Shown here: positions 12,561-25,391 of the stretch, one piece after another
Numbering within the stretch: the first letter of the stretch is position 1
How the letters are laid out: each line of letters begins with the position of its first letter
NCBI GenBank assembly: GCA_020809705.1
Contig: CP085828.1
Location: 4,836,001-4,900,000 of the forward strand
Direction: 5' to 3'
From: Calonectria ilicicola
Taxonomy: Eukaryota; Ascomycota; Sordariomycetes; Hypocreales; Nectriaceae
DNA: 64,000 bases
Made by a program: the position numbers and the translations under genes
The notes under the pieces: model-generated
Databases searched by the model: none
Told to the model about the DNA's origin: nothing
Seen by the model: the letters and a program-made list of their open reading frames with translations, nothing else

Positions 12561-14375
12561 CTAAACGCCCACGGATTTATTAGCCACTTTCAATTGGCTG
12601 TTTGATCCGCTGTGGCCAGTCTCGGTCTCCAGGGCTCGCTTGCCAGTGTCGCGAAGCTCCAGGTAGCGCATAAGCAACGCTGTCAGAATCAAGACAACTC
12701 CAAATGATGCGGCAGCAATAAATCCGAGTCGGAATCCTGGGGCTTCTGATGTTCTCCAGAAAGCATCAGAAAACCATATTTGGTTGACGTAGGAGAATAC
12801 GTTGGAGAACGCAGTCAAGAACCCACGCATCTCATGGTCATGTGGCATGAGATCTGGAAACCATGAGTAGAAAATACCTGGGACGCCGGCAGATGTACTC
12901 GTCATATACATAGCGGCGTATTTCAGGCCAATAGGCACATCCCAAACAGCCAAAATAATGCTACCAAAAACGCTGATGCCTTGTAAGACAATCAACGGCT
13001 GCCATCGTTTGCCTTTCAAGAGTGGCGAATCAGAAATCATTCCAGCCAAAATCTGAGTAACAAAGCCGATAGCATATTGTCCAGTTGGCCAGACATTAAT
13101 TTGGGACACAGTGTGGCCAGTAGATTTGAGCCAAAGAGAAAAGAATGGCTGCTGGCTGGGATAACTGCTCTGAACAAAGAAGTAACCAAAAGATAATACC
13201 CTATCCTGTATTAATACCTAAGAAAAAAGCTTGGAGGATGAAACACGTACCAGAATTGCCAAGTGAGAACAATCTTAAATATCTTTTTTCGGTCCCAGGC
13301 AGCATTTCCAAGTGGTTTGTAGCCATCATCAATTAATCTCTGACGGGCAAAAGCAGCTTCGTCCTTTTTGATATAAGAGGCACGCGTCGTTTCAGGAAAA
13401 TCCGGGTTGAAAAAATATCCGATGACGCCGACCGGCAGACTGATGACTCCACAAATGATAAAGAGCCACTGCCATCCCCGGTGACCGAGAACCCCATCGA
13501 GATTATCATATGCGGCAGCTTGGAGATAGCCAGAAAACATGGAGGCTGCGGATGCAGTTGAGTAAAACAGAGTGACTCTTTTGGCTCGCTCTGACCTCGT
13601 ATACCATGAGGCTATCAAATAAATGATACAGGGGAAGAAAGCGCCTTCGCACAGACCAACCAAGAAGCGCATCGCGAAGAGCTGAGCTGGTGTCTTGACG
13701 GCAGCTGAACAAAATGTGAAGACGGACCAAAGAACCTCGAGAGTTGGGATAATGTATGATGGGCGAAATTTGGAAACAAGAATGACTGTGGGAAGTTGGC
13801 TGATAACGTATCCCGCGGTAAATACGTTGCTGGCATAGGTCAAATCATTTCCGCCCATCCCAATCTCCTCCTTCATCCCAGATACATAGGCGTTGTTAAT
13901 GTTTGCTTGATCAAGATTTTTGCACTAAGATGCACGCCATTAGTCGTTATATGAAAATCCCGGGTCATGGTCATTCAAGAATGCGATCGGTTTGGGGAAG
14001 AGGGAGGATAGGTTGCCCCATGAGTCCATACAAGAGAATAAAAATAGAGGAAGCGATAGGAAAATAATGACTTACAAAGTATCCCAAACATGTGTATGTC
14101 AGGAGGAAAAAGTCCAACTTTCGAAGGAACTTCTTTTCGTATTCAGGCTTGTCTGGATCGTCCCAAACAAATGCTTGGAGCGATCTTAAGAAGCTTCGTT
14201 TCCTCCTTTGCACCTGTGGATCTTCCGTGTCTGTTTCTTCAAGTCTCTTTTGAGCGTCATTTTCGCTCCCGCTTCCAGTTGTCACGCCATAAGGCTGTTG
14301 GCCAAGCTTTTCTCCATTGACATCTTGCAAATGCTCTTCGCGGGCGTTGAGTGACATCTTCCCTCCCGTGTGCAT
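12561..14375 (-). CDS. MFS transporter, anion:cation symporter family (pantothenate/allantoate/nicotinate type)
   Basis: Three exons (14375-14076, 13924-13251, 13200-12561) with introns of 151 and 50 nt give 537 aa. A polar N-terminus of about 85 residues precedes KKFLRKLDFFLLTYTCLGYF and the NLDQANINNAYVSGM motif characteristic of fungal ACS transporters (Tna1, Dal5, Liz1 relatives). RFLVGLCEGAFFPCIIYLIASWYTRSERAKR is the conserved TM4-TM5 segment. The second half contains WQFWVLSFGYFFVQ and ends with a charged tail. These carriers import carboxylated nutrients such as vitamins, ureides or small peptides with protons at the plasma membrane. The substrate is not resolvable. In-frame ATGs at 14432 and 14357 are alternatives for the start. 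Confidence 0.85.
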
Positions 14376-17300
14376 TTGCCTAGAATGCTGTATTAGAGCA
14401 AGAAGCCGAAGAACAGGTGCTAGGTAGACCAAAATGTGAAGGTATATCTTGGCGCATTTATTATTTGTTATACATAGTCCAATCCGCCCGATCGCGCCAT
14501 TAAATGGAAATATTGGTCACCCATACAAACGCGTGGGTAATGTGGGATTATGGAGCGCTGCAGCCATGTCAAACGCGACCCAGAGAGCCGGTTTTCCGAA
14601 CAGGTTCATAGATATTTATCAAGAGGCTCAATCCCCGGACTTTTACATGACGAAAGTGGCCAGGGCTGGGGGCTCGGGTATGATTGAACCCTTCCGCGGT
14701 GGGATAGCGTCGATTGCGCAGGCAATCACATCACAATCTGGGAATCAGAGTGGGGCAGGAGATGGCAAGAGGCCGGGTTAAAATGACGAGCTGGACATTG
14801 CATGCCCGGAGATAACGACGACTATGGTTTAAATGCTCGTAGTATTTCCAAGAGATTGTTGATCATAGTAAATCGAGCCATCACGGGCCTCTGCTGATAC
14901 TAGAACATTTTCACGCTTACCATTAAGAAAACAGCCTCGCTCGGCATATGCCATTCCATATCAATTCCGATATGATATAAATATTAAAATTTTATCATAT
15001 TCTTTTTCTCTCCAAACTTCCAAAACATGTTCTAATGTGATGCGGTGGTGTAGTAGAGGAGGAATAATTGAAATCGCTAGCCAAATAGTAATGGCGCGGA
15101 GTTCAAGTAAGGTATGCTGCATGAAACACGTGGTATTGCTATTTTGAAACGAATCCAAATATAAAATGGATGGAAGTTACAACTTACAACTTACATAGGA
15201 GATGAGGTGCGATCTGAGTCATATCCGTGGTTCAGAGGTTGGTGTCTTGTGGGGGCTAAAATTGCAGTGCAGTGCGTAAAATGCGTAAAAGAGTACTTGG
15301 ATGCCTGCGACGCTGCCCCATTCCTGAAAACCATGTCCAATTATATCAACAACAGAATTTTATGTTAGAAATTTTTTATCGGATTTCATGCTATTGCTCT
15401 TTGCCCCTCCTTTGTGTATAGATTCTATGCATGTGGGTTGATTTAAGCACCTGATAGCTAGAAACATTACCAGCTATCAGATCAAACTATAACCAGCTGC
15501 CTTAAAGTTCAGTTTAGTATGGCGTTTGGAGTAAGTTACGTTTCTAGTCCCTCTTCTCAAGAATAAACGCAAATGTAACAAAAGGGGGTCCGTTTCCCTC
15601 ATTATATTCAATTTCATCACGCTGTAGGTCTATGCAAAACAAACTCCATCACTTTTACTTCTCATTTATTGACTCGTGCGCCAAGAATAAATCTAAACAA
15701 ACTTCACAAAGTTTAGTCTTATCACGGGCTCAGCTATTTTCTAGACTCAGCAAATATTCTTACGTATGTATATCATGATCAAGGCCCTGATAGACGTCCT
15801 ATCAATAGCCTAATTAGGACACCATCATGAGTTTGTAAATATTATGGTGAAATGGAGACAGTTTGGTGGTCTTGAGATGATGGCTAAATTTGATGTCAAT
15901 AATTGGCCTCGCTAGGTGGAATTGCAATATGTTTGTATCAAGGTCTACGTAGCAGAAGAGGAGTTCAGTCGTTGGAGGTGTCGAATCATATTGACCTCAT
16001 GGAGGACCAGTGAATTGCTACAGTTGACAATATTAGATTTACGCACTCAAAAGATTGAATAGAGGAACGAAAATCCAACGCGAGGTAGTATCCTTGACCA
16101 CAAGCGTGGCAAGATGATTGACGTATGTATCTTCTTAGCCAAAAAGGAAAAAAGAAAAAGAAAATTCAACCTCAATTCCAATTTATCATGAAAGGTAACA
16201 GCAAAGTCACCTGAAATTGTGAGGAATTGGTTTCCAAAATACGAAATCGCGCTGTGATTAGACTCTCGGGCTCAGAAAGTTCGTTTATTTCGAGACTGAG
16301 CTCAAACCAGATAGGAACACTGATGTCTAACTCAGTTGACCATACCGCAAGACCATGGTCTGACCAACCTCATGGTTGGTTACCTCCAAGCTCGTGCGTC
16401 TTCGGTAAAACGAATGGCTTTGTCTAATCCCTGCCACCACCAGTAGTAGAACACATTTCCAAACTCAAAATTTGACATCAACCTGCGAAATAGAATACCT
16501 AATGTCCTGGACTTCCATAGTCCTGGATATACGCAAAAGAATTACTGGTAGAATTCTGATTTTCACCACCGTTCTTGTTGCTACTTTTGTATTTACGGAG
16601 CTCATGATTCAGACGGCGGATGTCGGAATAGAGAAATAGAAGGGAGTTACCTGAGGGCGCTGAAATGGGGTGTTGTTTGTTCGCTTAACGAAGGCGAGAT
16701 ATTACATCACCAAAGTAAGGTTCTCACACGTTACTTTTCAGCCTGAGCTGAGAAAACTGGGCAGAGGACGCCCATTGACGTAGCTTGGAGGCATGTCAGC
16801 AAAGCCTCTTTTTTTTCGACTAAATAATGCGATTCGCATGACATTTCCAGATACGGCTAGAGCATTATTTACGGTTCTATTGGGAGGACCCGACATCGTT
16901 TTCCTCGCTAAACTCAAGACTTTGTTGAAAGGAATGTAATCCTTGCGTATGAATCAGTACCTCTTTGGGCCATTTTAACGCGCTGGTTTGGACGTCCCTG
17001 CCAAGAAGCCTTCCCACCGCTTAGCCGCTATCACCTTCAAAGTTTGATCGCCTGGGTCCGTCCCTCTTGTCAATTGAACCCCTCCGCCAGGTCGATGGGA
17101 TAGGACGTGTAGATCTGTTGTGGGTCATGCCGCCAAAAATACAGACTAATTGCCAACCATGGCGACCTGTGCCGTCCGAACCGAGGGGAAACTGTGACGT
17201 CTCTAACCGTTGGATGGGGAAGACATCGTCAACAACCTACCATTCACTCGAAATCACATGTATAGGCTGAGCACCTCCCCTTCTTTTAGTTCTTTCGTGA

Positions 17301-18611
17301 ATTTCCAGCCTCTTATCCCCTGCCAACTAACTTTTGCTCGGTTCTTAGCCCTGGTGACGGCTCAACACCAACCTCCTACCAGCTTCGGGCTGTGGCGAAG
17401 GCTAGGCAAAATTCGGCACAAATATCCACCACACAGGGTAACCCTAATCTTTGGAGGCGCACCAGCTGGTCCCCTGTTCCTGCCAATCGACAGCGCAAAG
17501 GAATTCTGGATTGCCATCGCCTGAACATTAACATAACTGTGTTATGCTAATTATGGCCTCAATCTGCACATGACGTTGGATATGTGTATATGGTGGTCAC
17601 ATTCACCGACTTAATTTAAGATGTCCTCGCGTATTTCCAACATTTTTTACATTGTCGACAGCGGCTCGCAAATTACATATAGTAGCGTTGTTCTAGACTT
17701 ACTTTTAGCCGTATCTTGAGGCATACTCGTAGTAGTCGGGGCTATTTAGCCTCCTTTTTTAATTAAGGCCCGTAGCCATGGTATCTCGGGTATCGGCTCA
17801 TAGCTCGACTCGTTAAACAGATCAACTGTGGGTGACAGAAATCCTCCTGCACCATGACACGTGTGATCCATAAATGGGTGCCAGCTTTTGTTTCAGTCAC
17901 CCATCTCCGTTATCTGGGTAAAATACCGCCCGCAGATTCAGGACCCTCTCCCTTTCCCGCTTCAGCCACTTGAACGTTGGGTTCCATTCGAAGGATTGTT
18001 ACCCTGAACAGCCACCAAGATGGTGGGTCCGAAGCTGACATGTCCAGCGCGGACAATTTCAACCTCGTCCACTTTGGGTAATCCATACGACCCCGCGCTC
18101 AGACCAAGGTCGCAAACTGCTGTCTGTGCTGCACGATCGCGCTTAATCGGCACGAGGGATATGGCAATGACGCGGCAGATCTCCGTCTACCCAACCGTTG
18201 CAGATGTGCACCCATGCCACAGCGCATCCTCCCATCCAGTGAAACACGGCGAGTGAGTCCGTGTCAGCGCTCAGCCTTGCAGTAAGGTTGCGGAATGGAC
18301 ACCTTAGTCGGCTTCATGGCATCTGAGGGTGGACCGGGCTGGATAGGGCTGATGGGGCAAAGCCACAGCTCCTGGGGATCCCATGCCAGGTCAGCTTGAC
18401 TATGTGCCGAGTTATCCTCTGCTGCTGAGATCCTCATGCAAAAGATCTTTTTTGAAACCCTTCATCGAATTAGCCTTGCTTCACAAGCATATTTATACCT
18501 AGACCCGCCTTCACTAGACTAGATCTCCAAGTTGAAATCGCGCCCTCGTGACCACACTACGGCTTGCTCTCCACATCACGCCTTTTCTTTTCTGTTACCA
18601 TCGTCTAAATC
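14376..18611. other. 4.2-kb gene-free interval
   Basis: No coding region could be supported on either strand: open frames are under about 110 codons, lack good splice partners and show no family motifs. The base composition is mixed and moderately AT-rich rather than the extreme TpA composition of the block near 51 kb, and I see no terminal repeats. The last few hundred bases should contain the promoter of the gene at 18612. Confidence 0.5.
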
Positions 18612-20212
18612 ATGGGTGCGAACCATTCAAAAACGGACAAGAATGACGACCATACCTGTCCCGTCCACTCGTTAGCAGAAAGTACGTGTGAACTGAAGTA
18701 AAACGCAATTAGTTCGTTGAACGTTTACAATGGCGCATCTTTTCCATGGAGCTTGACTAACACGCAATTCTTGTTGCTAATTAGATGCCAAAAAGCCCAT
18801 TTTCGGAAACACATCTTTCTATGACTTCAACAAGATCCTTGGTGGCAGCTGTGCTGCCGTTGCATGTCTAGTTATCTTCTTTTGCATTTTCATGCATGCT
18901 TCACATTATAGTAAACCAAGTGAACAGTCCAAGTACGTCCAGATACTCAGCCCAATTCCCGATTCCTGGTTGCAGAATCGCCAAAGAAAAAGATGATCCC
19001 CGACAAAGCTAACCGATCTACCAAACAGAATTTTAAAAATATCCCTGCTCCTTCCAACCTACGCCATCATTTCCTTCTTGTCAATTGTGTTCCCCAGCGC
19101 TTTTGTCTATATGAGCCCATGGCTTGACTATGTTCAATCCATCTCCTTGAGCTCCTTCTTCCTCCTGATGTGCCAATATGTCGCACCCACCGAGAACGAC
19201 AGAGACGTTTTCTTTGCGGCGCTCGAGATCAAGGATAAAAAGTCCCGAACACAAGATGGGCTAGCTTGGTTCAGAGTACGTAAAAAATCAGAGACTGATT
19301 AGCGATCCATGGTTATGGGATCTAGACTTGAATGAAGTGCGCTAACGTAAATACAACAGCATCGATGGATCATGGTGTTTCAATACCCCGTTGTCTCCTT
19401 GGCTGTCGCAATTCTGACAGACCTTACGCAAGTAGCAGGAATCTACTGCCAGTGGGTCAGCAAACCGTACTTTGCCAAGTTGTGGGTGAGTGATATGATG
19501 GCACTGCGTGCTCTTGATATTTTAACCTTCCTTTCTACACCCAATTATGGCAGACTGGCTGACAAAATATGTGACGAATCAGCTCACCATTGTCCTCAAC
19601 ATCTCTCTCACTCTGGCAGTAACGTCTGTATTGAAATTCTATATGGCCTTGAAAACGCAAACCAAGGAGCATAGACCCTTGGCTAAGCTGGCTTCCTTCA
19701 AAGCCGTAGTTGGACTTGGTTTTATCCAGAGAGTACGTACATGGCCATAAACAGTTCATCCTGGCGTCGATACATCTGCTAATAGATTCACTTAAACCGA
19801 TCAGATCATCTTCTGGATCCTGACAGACGCCCACGTACTTAACCCAACTGACACGCTTACCTATGCCGATCTCAACATTGGTATCCCAAATTTGCTTACA
19901 TGCATTGAAGCGGTACCTCTGTCACTATTCTTCCTTTACGCCTACACCTGGAAGCCATATCTTCCCCACAACGTCACCTACAATGCGCAAGGCCAGCCTC
20001 TTCCTTATGGAGGCAAGTCTTCACCAGCGCGTGCTGTCATGGACATGTTCAATCCCAAGGAAATTATTAAGGCAATTCTATTTTCTTTCACCATGGCATC
20101 GCAACGAGACCGATATTCAAAGTCGCAGAGCCTTGCAGGCAACAGTTCCGACGATTACAGTCTACTGGAAGACCACTATCAGGCTAGAGGAATGGAGTAT
20201 CCATCTCGATAA
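18612..20212 (+). CDS. Organic solute transporter alpha / TMEM184-like membrane protein
   Basis: Six exons (18612-18681, 18785-18932, 19029-19275, 19360-19489, 19554-19732, 19805-20212) give 393 aa. The arrangement of about seven hydrophobic helices, with LLLPTYAIISFLSIVFP, the following helix ending in PTENDRDVFFAALE, WIMVFQYPVVSLAVAILT, QLTIVLNISLTLAVTSVLKFYM and LASFKAVVGLGFIQR, matches the Ostalpha/TMEM184 family (PF03619). The C-terminal 90 residues are cytosolic and Ser/Asp-rich. The donor ending exon 4 is the second of two adjacent GT sites, chosen because it alone keeps the frame. The N-terminus MGANHSK has Gly2 and Ser6 as in N-myristoylation signals. The role in fungi is poorly defined; membrane transport or organelle anchoring are possibilities. 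Confidence 0.83.
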
Positions 20213-21200
20213 ATTGAAGGAACACACCCCAGATTGTTTTGCACGACCATGACCGCACCATTTGACTGCATAGCGCTTGATTGTATTTAGGGATATTTAG
20301 ATGACAGAAATTCTTACTTTCACGTTCAAAACAACTCTTCCTACAGTCTCCCTCTTTATGAAATACACTATGCTTTGTTTATCAGAATTTACCTTCTGCC
20401 TGCTACCAGCACTGTTCTGGAGATGGTTCCGTGCCAAACTTGTGCCAACTGTCTGATGGGGGATTTATTTTCGGTCGCTCTGCCCTCGTCTTTATTTATT
20501 TTTAATTTTATTGCGTATCGGATACAACTCACAGTATCCTGGTGTATCGCCGCTCTAACGGTCCCTTCTTTGCTCCCTACCACACCAAACACTCGGCAGC
20601 AGGGCAGGGTTGTGAAAAAGTCCGAAACTATAAAACGTCAGGTTGCTTGGAATTCCAGGTGATGACGCTTCTTCTAATGAAGTTATGACTTCATACATCC
20701 TCAATCCAGCACGGACATAGTACTGGCGAAGGAAATATCACGTACTTCGTTGAAAGTTTAATAAATAACAATAGGGCCCGTGCCAACCCATTGCATTGAG
20801 ACTCGGGCCAACGCTCATCTCCCGTCGGGTGATTTTCAACTTCTCGGAGCATTTTTACATTCAATAGTCACTTCCTGTCTATTTGAGACATATGGAAAGC
20901 GTACGGTCAGTTCACTTCGTCATTTTCCAAGGCTGAACACATTCACCAAGGCCAGAGCAACAGTTTTTTTTTGTTTTGCAGCCAATTTGGCTTTTGCATC
21001 TAGATTGATGTATTGTGATGATTAATTGTCTAGTATCAATTAATGGGCGTGATGTTCTATATGTATCTAGTGTGATGGTTGTTCAAAGCGCCCATTGAAT
21101 CCATCTGTATTAAGGCATATTGTATAGAGCCGTGAATGTATTCCTTTCGTAATCCCAGTCGAAGAAAATTCGTCATTAACATAATATTAGAAGGTCTTGT
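20213..21200. other. Intergenic region between convergent genes
   Basis: About 1 kb between the 3' ends of the Ostalpha-like and cerato-platanin genes. Only small open frames without features are present. Confidence 0.5.
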
Positions 21201-21690
21201 TTATAGGCCACAGAACTTCTTGTCGACACGGACGACGCTGGTGTCGATACGGCCGAGCTGAGTAGCCTTGCCGCCTGTGAGAGCATCCATGGCGGTCTTG
21301 CCGACGTTGAGACCATTGGCAGCGTGGTCAATGGCAAGAACGTAGATGGTGTTGCTTCCGTAGGTAGCCTTGTAGCAGAGACCACAGTTGGGGGAGTTCC
21401 AGCCAGCAATGGACTGAGCACCGCCAACATAGGGGAACCGGGGAATGTCACCCTGCTTCTTCCAGTTGGGGTACTTGGTCATGAGACCATTAGCACCGTC
21501 GGAACAAGAGACGGTTGTGAGGGAGCGGTTAGCATCATCGTATCCAGTGTCGTAAGAGACTGTAGTTGTTATGTTAGTGGAAGATGTCTTTGTGTGGTTT
21601 GGTGTGTTGTTGTAGATGGTAGAACTCACCAGAGATGGCCGAGGCGGCGGTAGCAAGGGTGAAGATAGAGAGGATGTTGGAGAACTGCAT
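21201..21690 (-). CDS. Cerato-platanin family secreted protein (Sm1/Epl1/SnodProt type)
   Basis: Two exons (21690-21630, 21559-21201) with a 70-nt intron give 139 aa. The N-terminus [18 protein letters not shown] is a classical signal peptide. The mature part starts VSYDTGYDD and carries the family hallmarks [48 protein letters not shown] and the terminal FCGL. Four cysteines in the mature chain match the two disulfides of cerato-platanins. These are small secreted, cell-wall-associated double-psi-barrel proteins related to expansins; several act as elicitors of plant defence or in hyphal surface properties. Length is as expected for the family. The intron falls at the junction between signal peptide and mature protein. 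Confidence 0.95.
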
Positions 21691-23291
21691 CTTGGTGGTG
21701 TTGGTGGATTAAGTCCGTAAACGGAAAAGAAAGTTGTAATTAAAGGTTGAAGAGTGGTTGTTGGAGTGATGAAGTGTTGGAGATGTGAGTGATGATGAGA
21801 TCCAACTTGGAGAGATGCCATGATTGTCTTTATACTCAAGATGGCATCGGCGACGGTTGGCTCGGTGCATAGGTCAAGGCCAATGCCTTCGAGTAACGTG
21901 CCAAAATGATCACGTTCCCAAGCATCGCTTCGCTTGTTCCAGTAGACTAATGCCGATCCCAATCCACCACGGCCATCTCCTTAGCTCCATTTCTCACCTC
22001 AGTGACTAGCGTGGATCTTGCTTGATTGGCTGCAAATCATGGCAGGGCCCGCTCTCCATCCACTAGGTAGGACGTGGTTGGCCGACCGATCTCGTATTCC
22101 TCTTAGTGCCGGTATATACGAGCTATTAATAACATCACTATTGAGTTCGGACCCCGTAAATGCCAGCCACGGAGCCATCGGTCGACAGCTCACCAGTCCC
22201 AAAGTTTCTAGAACGATTCCCCAGTGCTCTCAGGCCACTTTAGGGTGCCAATGCTTTTTGCTTCCATTCTTTGCAATGTAACGTCACTAAGAATGGAAAG
22301 GCGACATGACAATGTAATCACAGCCTCCACCATGCACTAAGACCTACCATGAGTTAAAATGGAATAGCAGTGGTATATCTGCGCCATAGCTAGATCATGC
22401 ACTTTCGGTGAAGCCACTGTTGATCTAAGCCGTAGCCTAGCACACTCAAAGTAGCCCAGCAACCGGCCTCGCAAGTCAAACCTTGCAATAGTGTTTACTC
22501 AACCACCCAAAACAGTTCGGCTGCGTTGGTACCCAAATCATACGCCGAGAGGCAAATAGCAAAGTGAGGTTTCTGTCTTTTGATCCTAGCGCGCAATCCT
22601 ACCTTCTTTCCTATCCATGATTGCATGCGCCGCAAATAATGTTTCCCTCAACATGCCAAGGCATGATTCCCCCCGCATAGTTCAAAAATACTACTCCAGG
22701 GTGGTACGGATTCATTTCCGGTGCGGCGATAAAGCCCCATTCTAAATTACAAGCTGGGTCACATTAACATTAACGTGACAGTACGGTCAAAGGTACAAAT
22801 ATCCTTTAGGGATCTATTGATTTGATCAACGGTAGCGCTTTCCATATATAGAGCCTCCATGTTGTTGACAAAATGAACATCCTTTAAACATCCAGTTGTA
22901 CGAGTGGGGTATCTTCCTCTGCCAATGAAGAATCATTACTGACCTACAAACGGCTTTCTTCACGTGTGCACCTAGCAAAATATATGCGTGTGCATAGGGC
23001 AGTTCTTTTTTCTTTTTATCGGCCTGGTTCATTGCAATTGTGTTGCAATGAATTGATTTGGTGGTATGTGACTAAGTGATCCTAGTAGCTTGACAATCGA
23101 TTGGATGATAGCACGCCATGTGTGACAAGCGGGGTGGACGTCCAGACCGAAATAGTCCACACAAATCTTTTCAAATTTTTTTTTCCCGTATATTACTTAC
23201 TGATTGTCTACCTACTTGACCGGCCCTCGGTTTCAACCTAAGCTCTATCGCCCATTCGCGCGTAATTAGAAGGCGGTGCTTCCAAGGAAAT
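21691..23291. other. Intergenic region, divergent promoters
   Basis: About 1.6 kb between the start codons of the cerato-platanin gene and the HET gene. Open frames here are short and antisense-like, and none is supported. It should hold both promoters. Confidence 0.5.
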
Positions 23292-25391
23292 ATGGGAGAC
23301 TATGAGGGTTTCCTAATTACCAATTCTCGTGGAGATGTAGGAAAAGGAATATGTCAAAATCTCGGATTTGAGAAACCGAATTATGCCAGTTTTAGCAATT
23401 ATTCAGAATTGTCTATTGCCGAGGAGCTTTCGGACATCTGTCCGAAATTACTAGTCGCTAAGTGTACAAACAAGGATTGTCTAATTGCGGTGAATCGGCT
23501 AAGCGAGGTGGCTCCTGGATGCGAGTGGGAAGAGTTTCGAGACTGGGCTATCATGTTGGTCGCATGTCTCACGTCCAACACGGAAATTCTTTCAAAGATG
23601 CAAGACAAGAACTTCAGGCCTGGAGAATCCCTGCCCAAGCTCATATCTGCTATAATGTATTGTTGGAGTATTTATGGGTCTGCTGATCGCATTAACTGGG
23701 CGCACCAAGATCGTGATCCGTTTGGCACATACGAGATCCTATATTGGTTATCTCAGTGGCAATCTTCTGGAAAATTGGAGTTATCTTCCGGTATAGGGGC
23801 TAATGTACCAACCATTGTTGATGCAATCCAAATGTCAACTAAGCTCCCAGTTTGTCAACGTAGACTGTGGAGTTTTATTGGAGAGAGCAACCGCAACCTT
23901 TTTGATCTACCGGCTCTCACTTCCATTCTTTTGAAGTTTCCCAAAGATCACCATAGGAAGCACCTAGATTGCACCGTTGACATTTGTCACTGGGATGACG
24001 ATAACACCACAACGGTTGAGCAGCAGCACAAGTGCGAGGCTTCTGAGAGATGCAATTCGGTTTTGAATTTTGATCCAGAGATTCTGAATGAGCGTCTGAG
24101 ACAAGGTGTTGGTGATTTCATCAACACAGCGTGGCCCATTAACATGCAAGAAGAGTCACAAATTGGATCTTCCTCGATATGCAAGAAATATCTAGCTATT
24201 TCTCATGTCTGGGCTGATGGTACAGGGAGAGGCTCTCATCCCGTCGGACAAGTCAACGGATGTGTCTACAGTCTCTTCCTTAGCATCGCACAATCCCTTG
24301 GGTGCGACGGAATCTGGTGGGACACCATATGTATACCTACAGACCGAAAGCAGAGGGCAGCAGCAATAGATCGGATGCATGAAACGTATCGCTATGCCGA
24401 GTATACACTGGTACATGACGAAGAGCTAGTTAACTTTGATTGGAAGAATGATGGAAGTCCATGCGTTGCTCTCGCTATGTCAACTTGGTTCACGCGGGGC
24501 TGGACGGCGTTGGAGCTGAGGGAGTCAAAATCTGTGAAGGTTGTGTTTCGGGACCACCAGACACGAAAGCCTGTCATCAAAGATCTTGATAGCGAAGTCC
24601 TTGCGCCGAAGGATGGCTGGACTAGCACTGTTGCTCACCGAGTAGCCTCCATCATCATTGGCAGGTTGCGCGAAGGCACCCAGTGGGATTCAGACAAGCT
24701 ATACTGGGAGGAGATTTTGTCAATTCTGCGGCCAAGATTCACCAGCTGGCCTAGAGACCGTCTTATTATTGCATGTCTCATGGCTCGGGTGGATGGATTT
24801 CAGACGACCTGGGGCAAAATGGACATGACCAAAGCAATGCTCCTCCAGGGGCCTCCAACGGACACGACACCACAAAGCTCAAGCAAAGACATCAAATCAA
24901 CAACCCTGCTTCACGGTAAACCGACCATGTGTAATGTTGGCCCGTGGTCATGGTGTCCTGTGTCAATCCTGGACTTGCATCATGATTTACATGGTCGTTA
25001 CAGCGATAAATGCAATCTTTATCCTGATGGCTCAGTTGCTGGTAGTTGGAACTGCGTGCCAGCCATCCAAGCAGAAATCAGCCCGCCAGTTCAGACCCAC
25101 TTATCCATCAGAGCACGCATCGACATTGCTCTTGCACATAGAGACGAGTGTCTAGTTATAGTACCTAAAGTGTTTACTTGGGTTCTGAATTCTCCTGACA
25201 CTGTGCATTCGGCTCTCTTAGTGAAAAATTTGGGATATAAGCCGTGGCGGGGCTCTATGATAAGACACTGCCAGTACGTAGGGACAGCTAGGGCCAGGCT
25301 ATCCAATGTTATATGGGATGAGATGATATGCATAGGTTGCTCAGAAGAAGAGAATTGGACTCCAGAAACGGTGCATTGGAGGGCATTGTAG
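23292..25391 (+). CDS. HET-domain (heterokaryon incompatibility) protein
   Basis: A single uninterrupted exon encodes 699 aa. The HET domain (PF06985) begins around residue 298 with KKYLAISHVWADGTG, continues with GCDGIWWDTICIPTDRKQR and MHETYRYAEYTLV (residues ~338-375), and ends with STWFTRGWTALELRES near residue 400; these are the conserved blocks of the family. Residues 1-290 are a helical, Trp- and Cys-containing region (CTVDICHW, HKCEASERCN) with no repeats. The C-terminal ~290 residues are of unknown fold. HET domains trigger regulated cell death when non-self is sensed in hyphal fusion, and related TIR-like folds are known. This is a stand-alone HET architecture without NACHT or ankyrin parts. 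The ATG at 23292 opens the frame, and nothing in the 5' region suggests another exon. Confidence 0.92.
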   Translation: MGDYEGFLITNSRGDVGKGICQNLGFEKPNYASFSNYSELSIAEELSDICPKLLVAKCTNKDCLIAVNRLSEVAPGCEWEEFRDWAIMLVACLTSNTEILSKMQDKNFRPGESLPKLISAIMYCWSIYGSADRINWAHQDRDPFGTYEILYWLSQWQSSGKLELSSGIGANVPTIVDAIQMSTKLPVCQRRLWSFIGESNRNLFDLPALTSILLKFPKDHHRKHLDCTVDICHWDDDNTTTVEQQHKCEASERCNSVLNFDPEILNERLRQGVGDFINTAWPINMQEESQIGSSSICKKYLAISHVWADGTGRGSHPVGQVNGCVYSLFLSIAQSLGCDGIWWDTICIPTDRKQRAAAIDRMHETYRYAEYTLVHDEELVNFDWKNDGSPCVALAMSTWFTRGWTALELRESKSVKVVFRDHQTRKPVIKDLDSEVLAPKDGWTSTVAHRVASIIIGRLREGTQWDSDKLYWEEILSILRPRFTSWPRDRLIIACLMARVDGFQTTWGKMDMTKAMLLQGPPTDTTPQSSSKDIKSTTLLHGKPTMCNVGPWSWCPVSILDLHHDLHGRYSDKCNLYPDGSVAGSWNCVPAIQAEISPPVQTHLSIRARIDIALAHRDECLVIVPKVFTWVLNSPDTVHSALLVKNLGYKPWRGSMIRHCQYVGTARARLSNVIWDEMICIGCSEEENWTPETVHWRAL

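Noticed and set aside
14449..14781. 110-codon open frame after the ACS-type transporter
   Set aside because: No recognisable motif, no splice partner and no supporting context.
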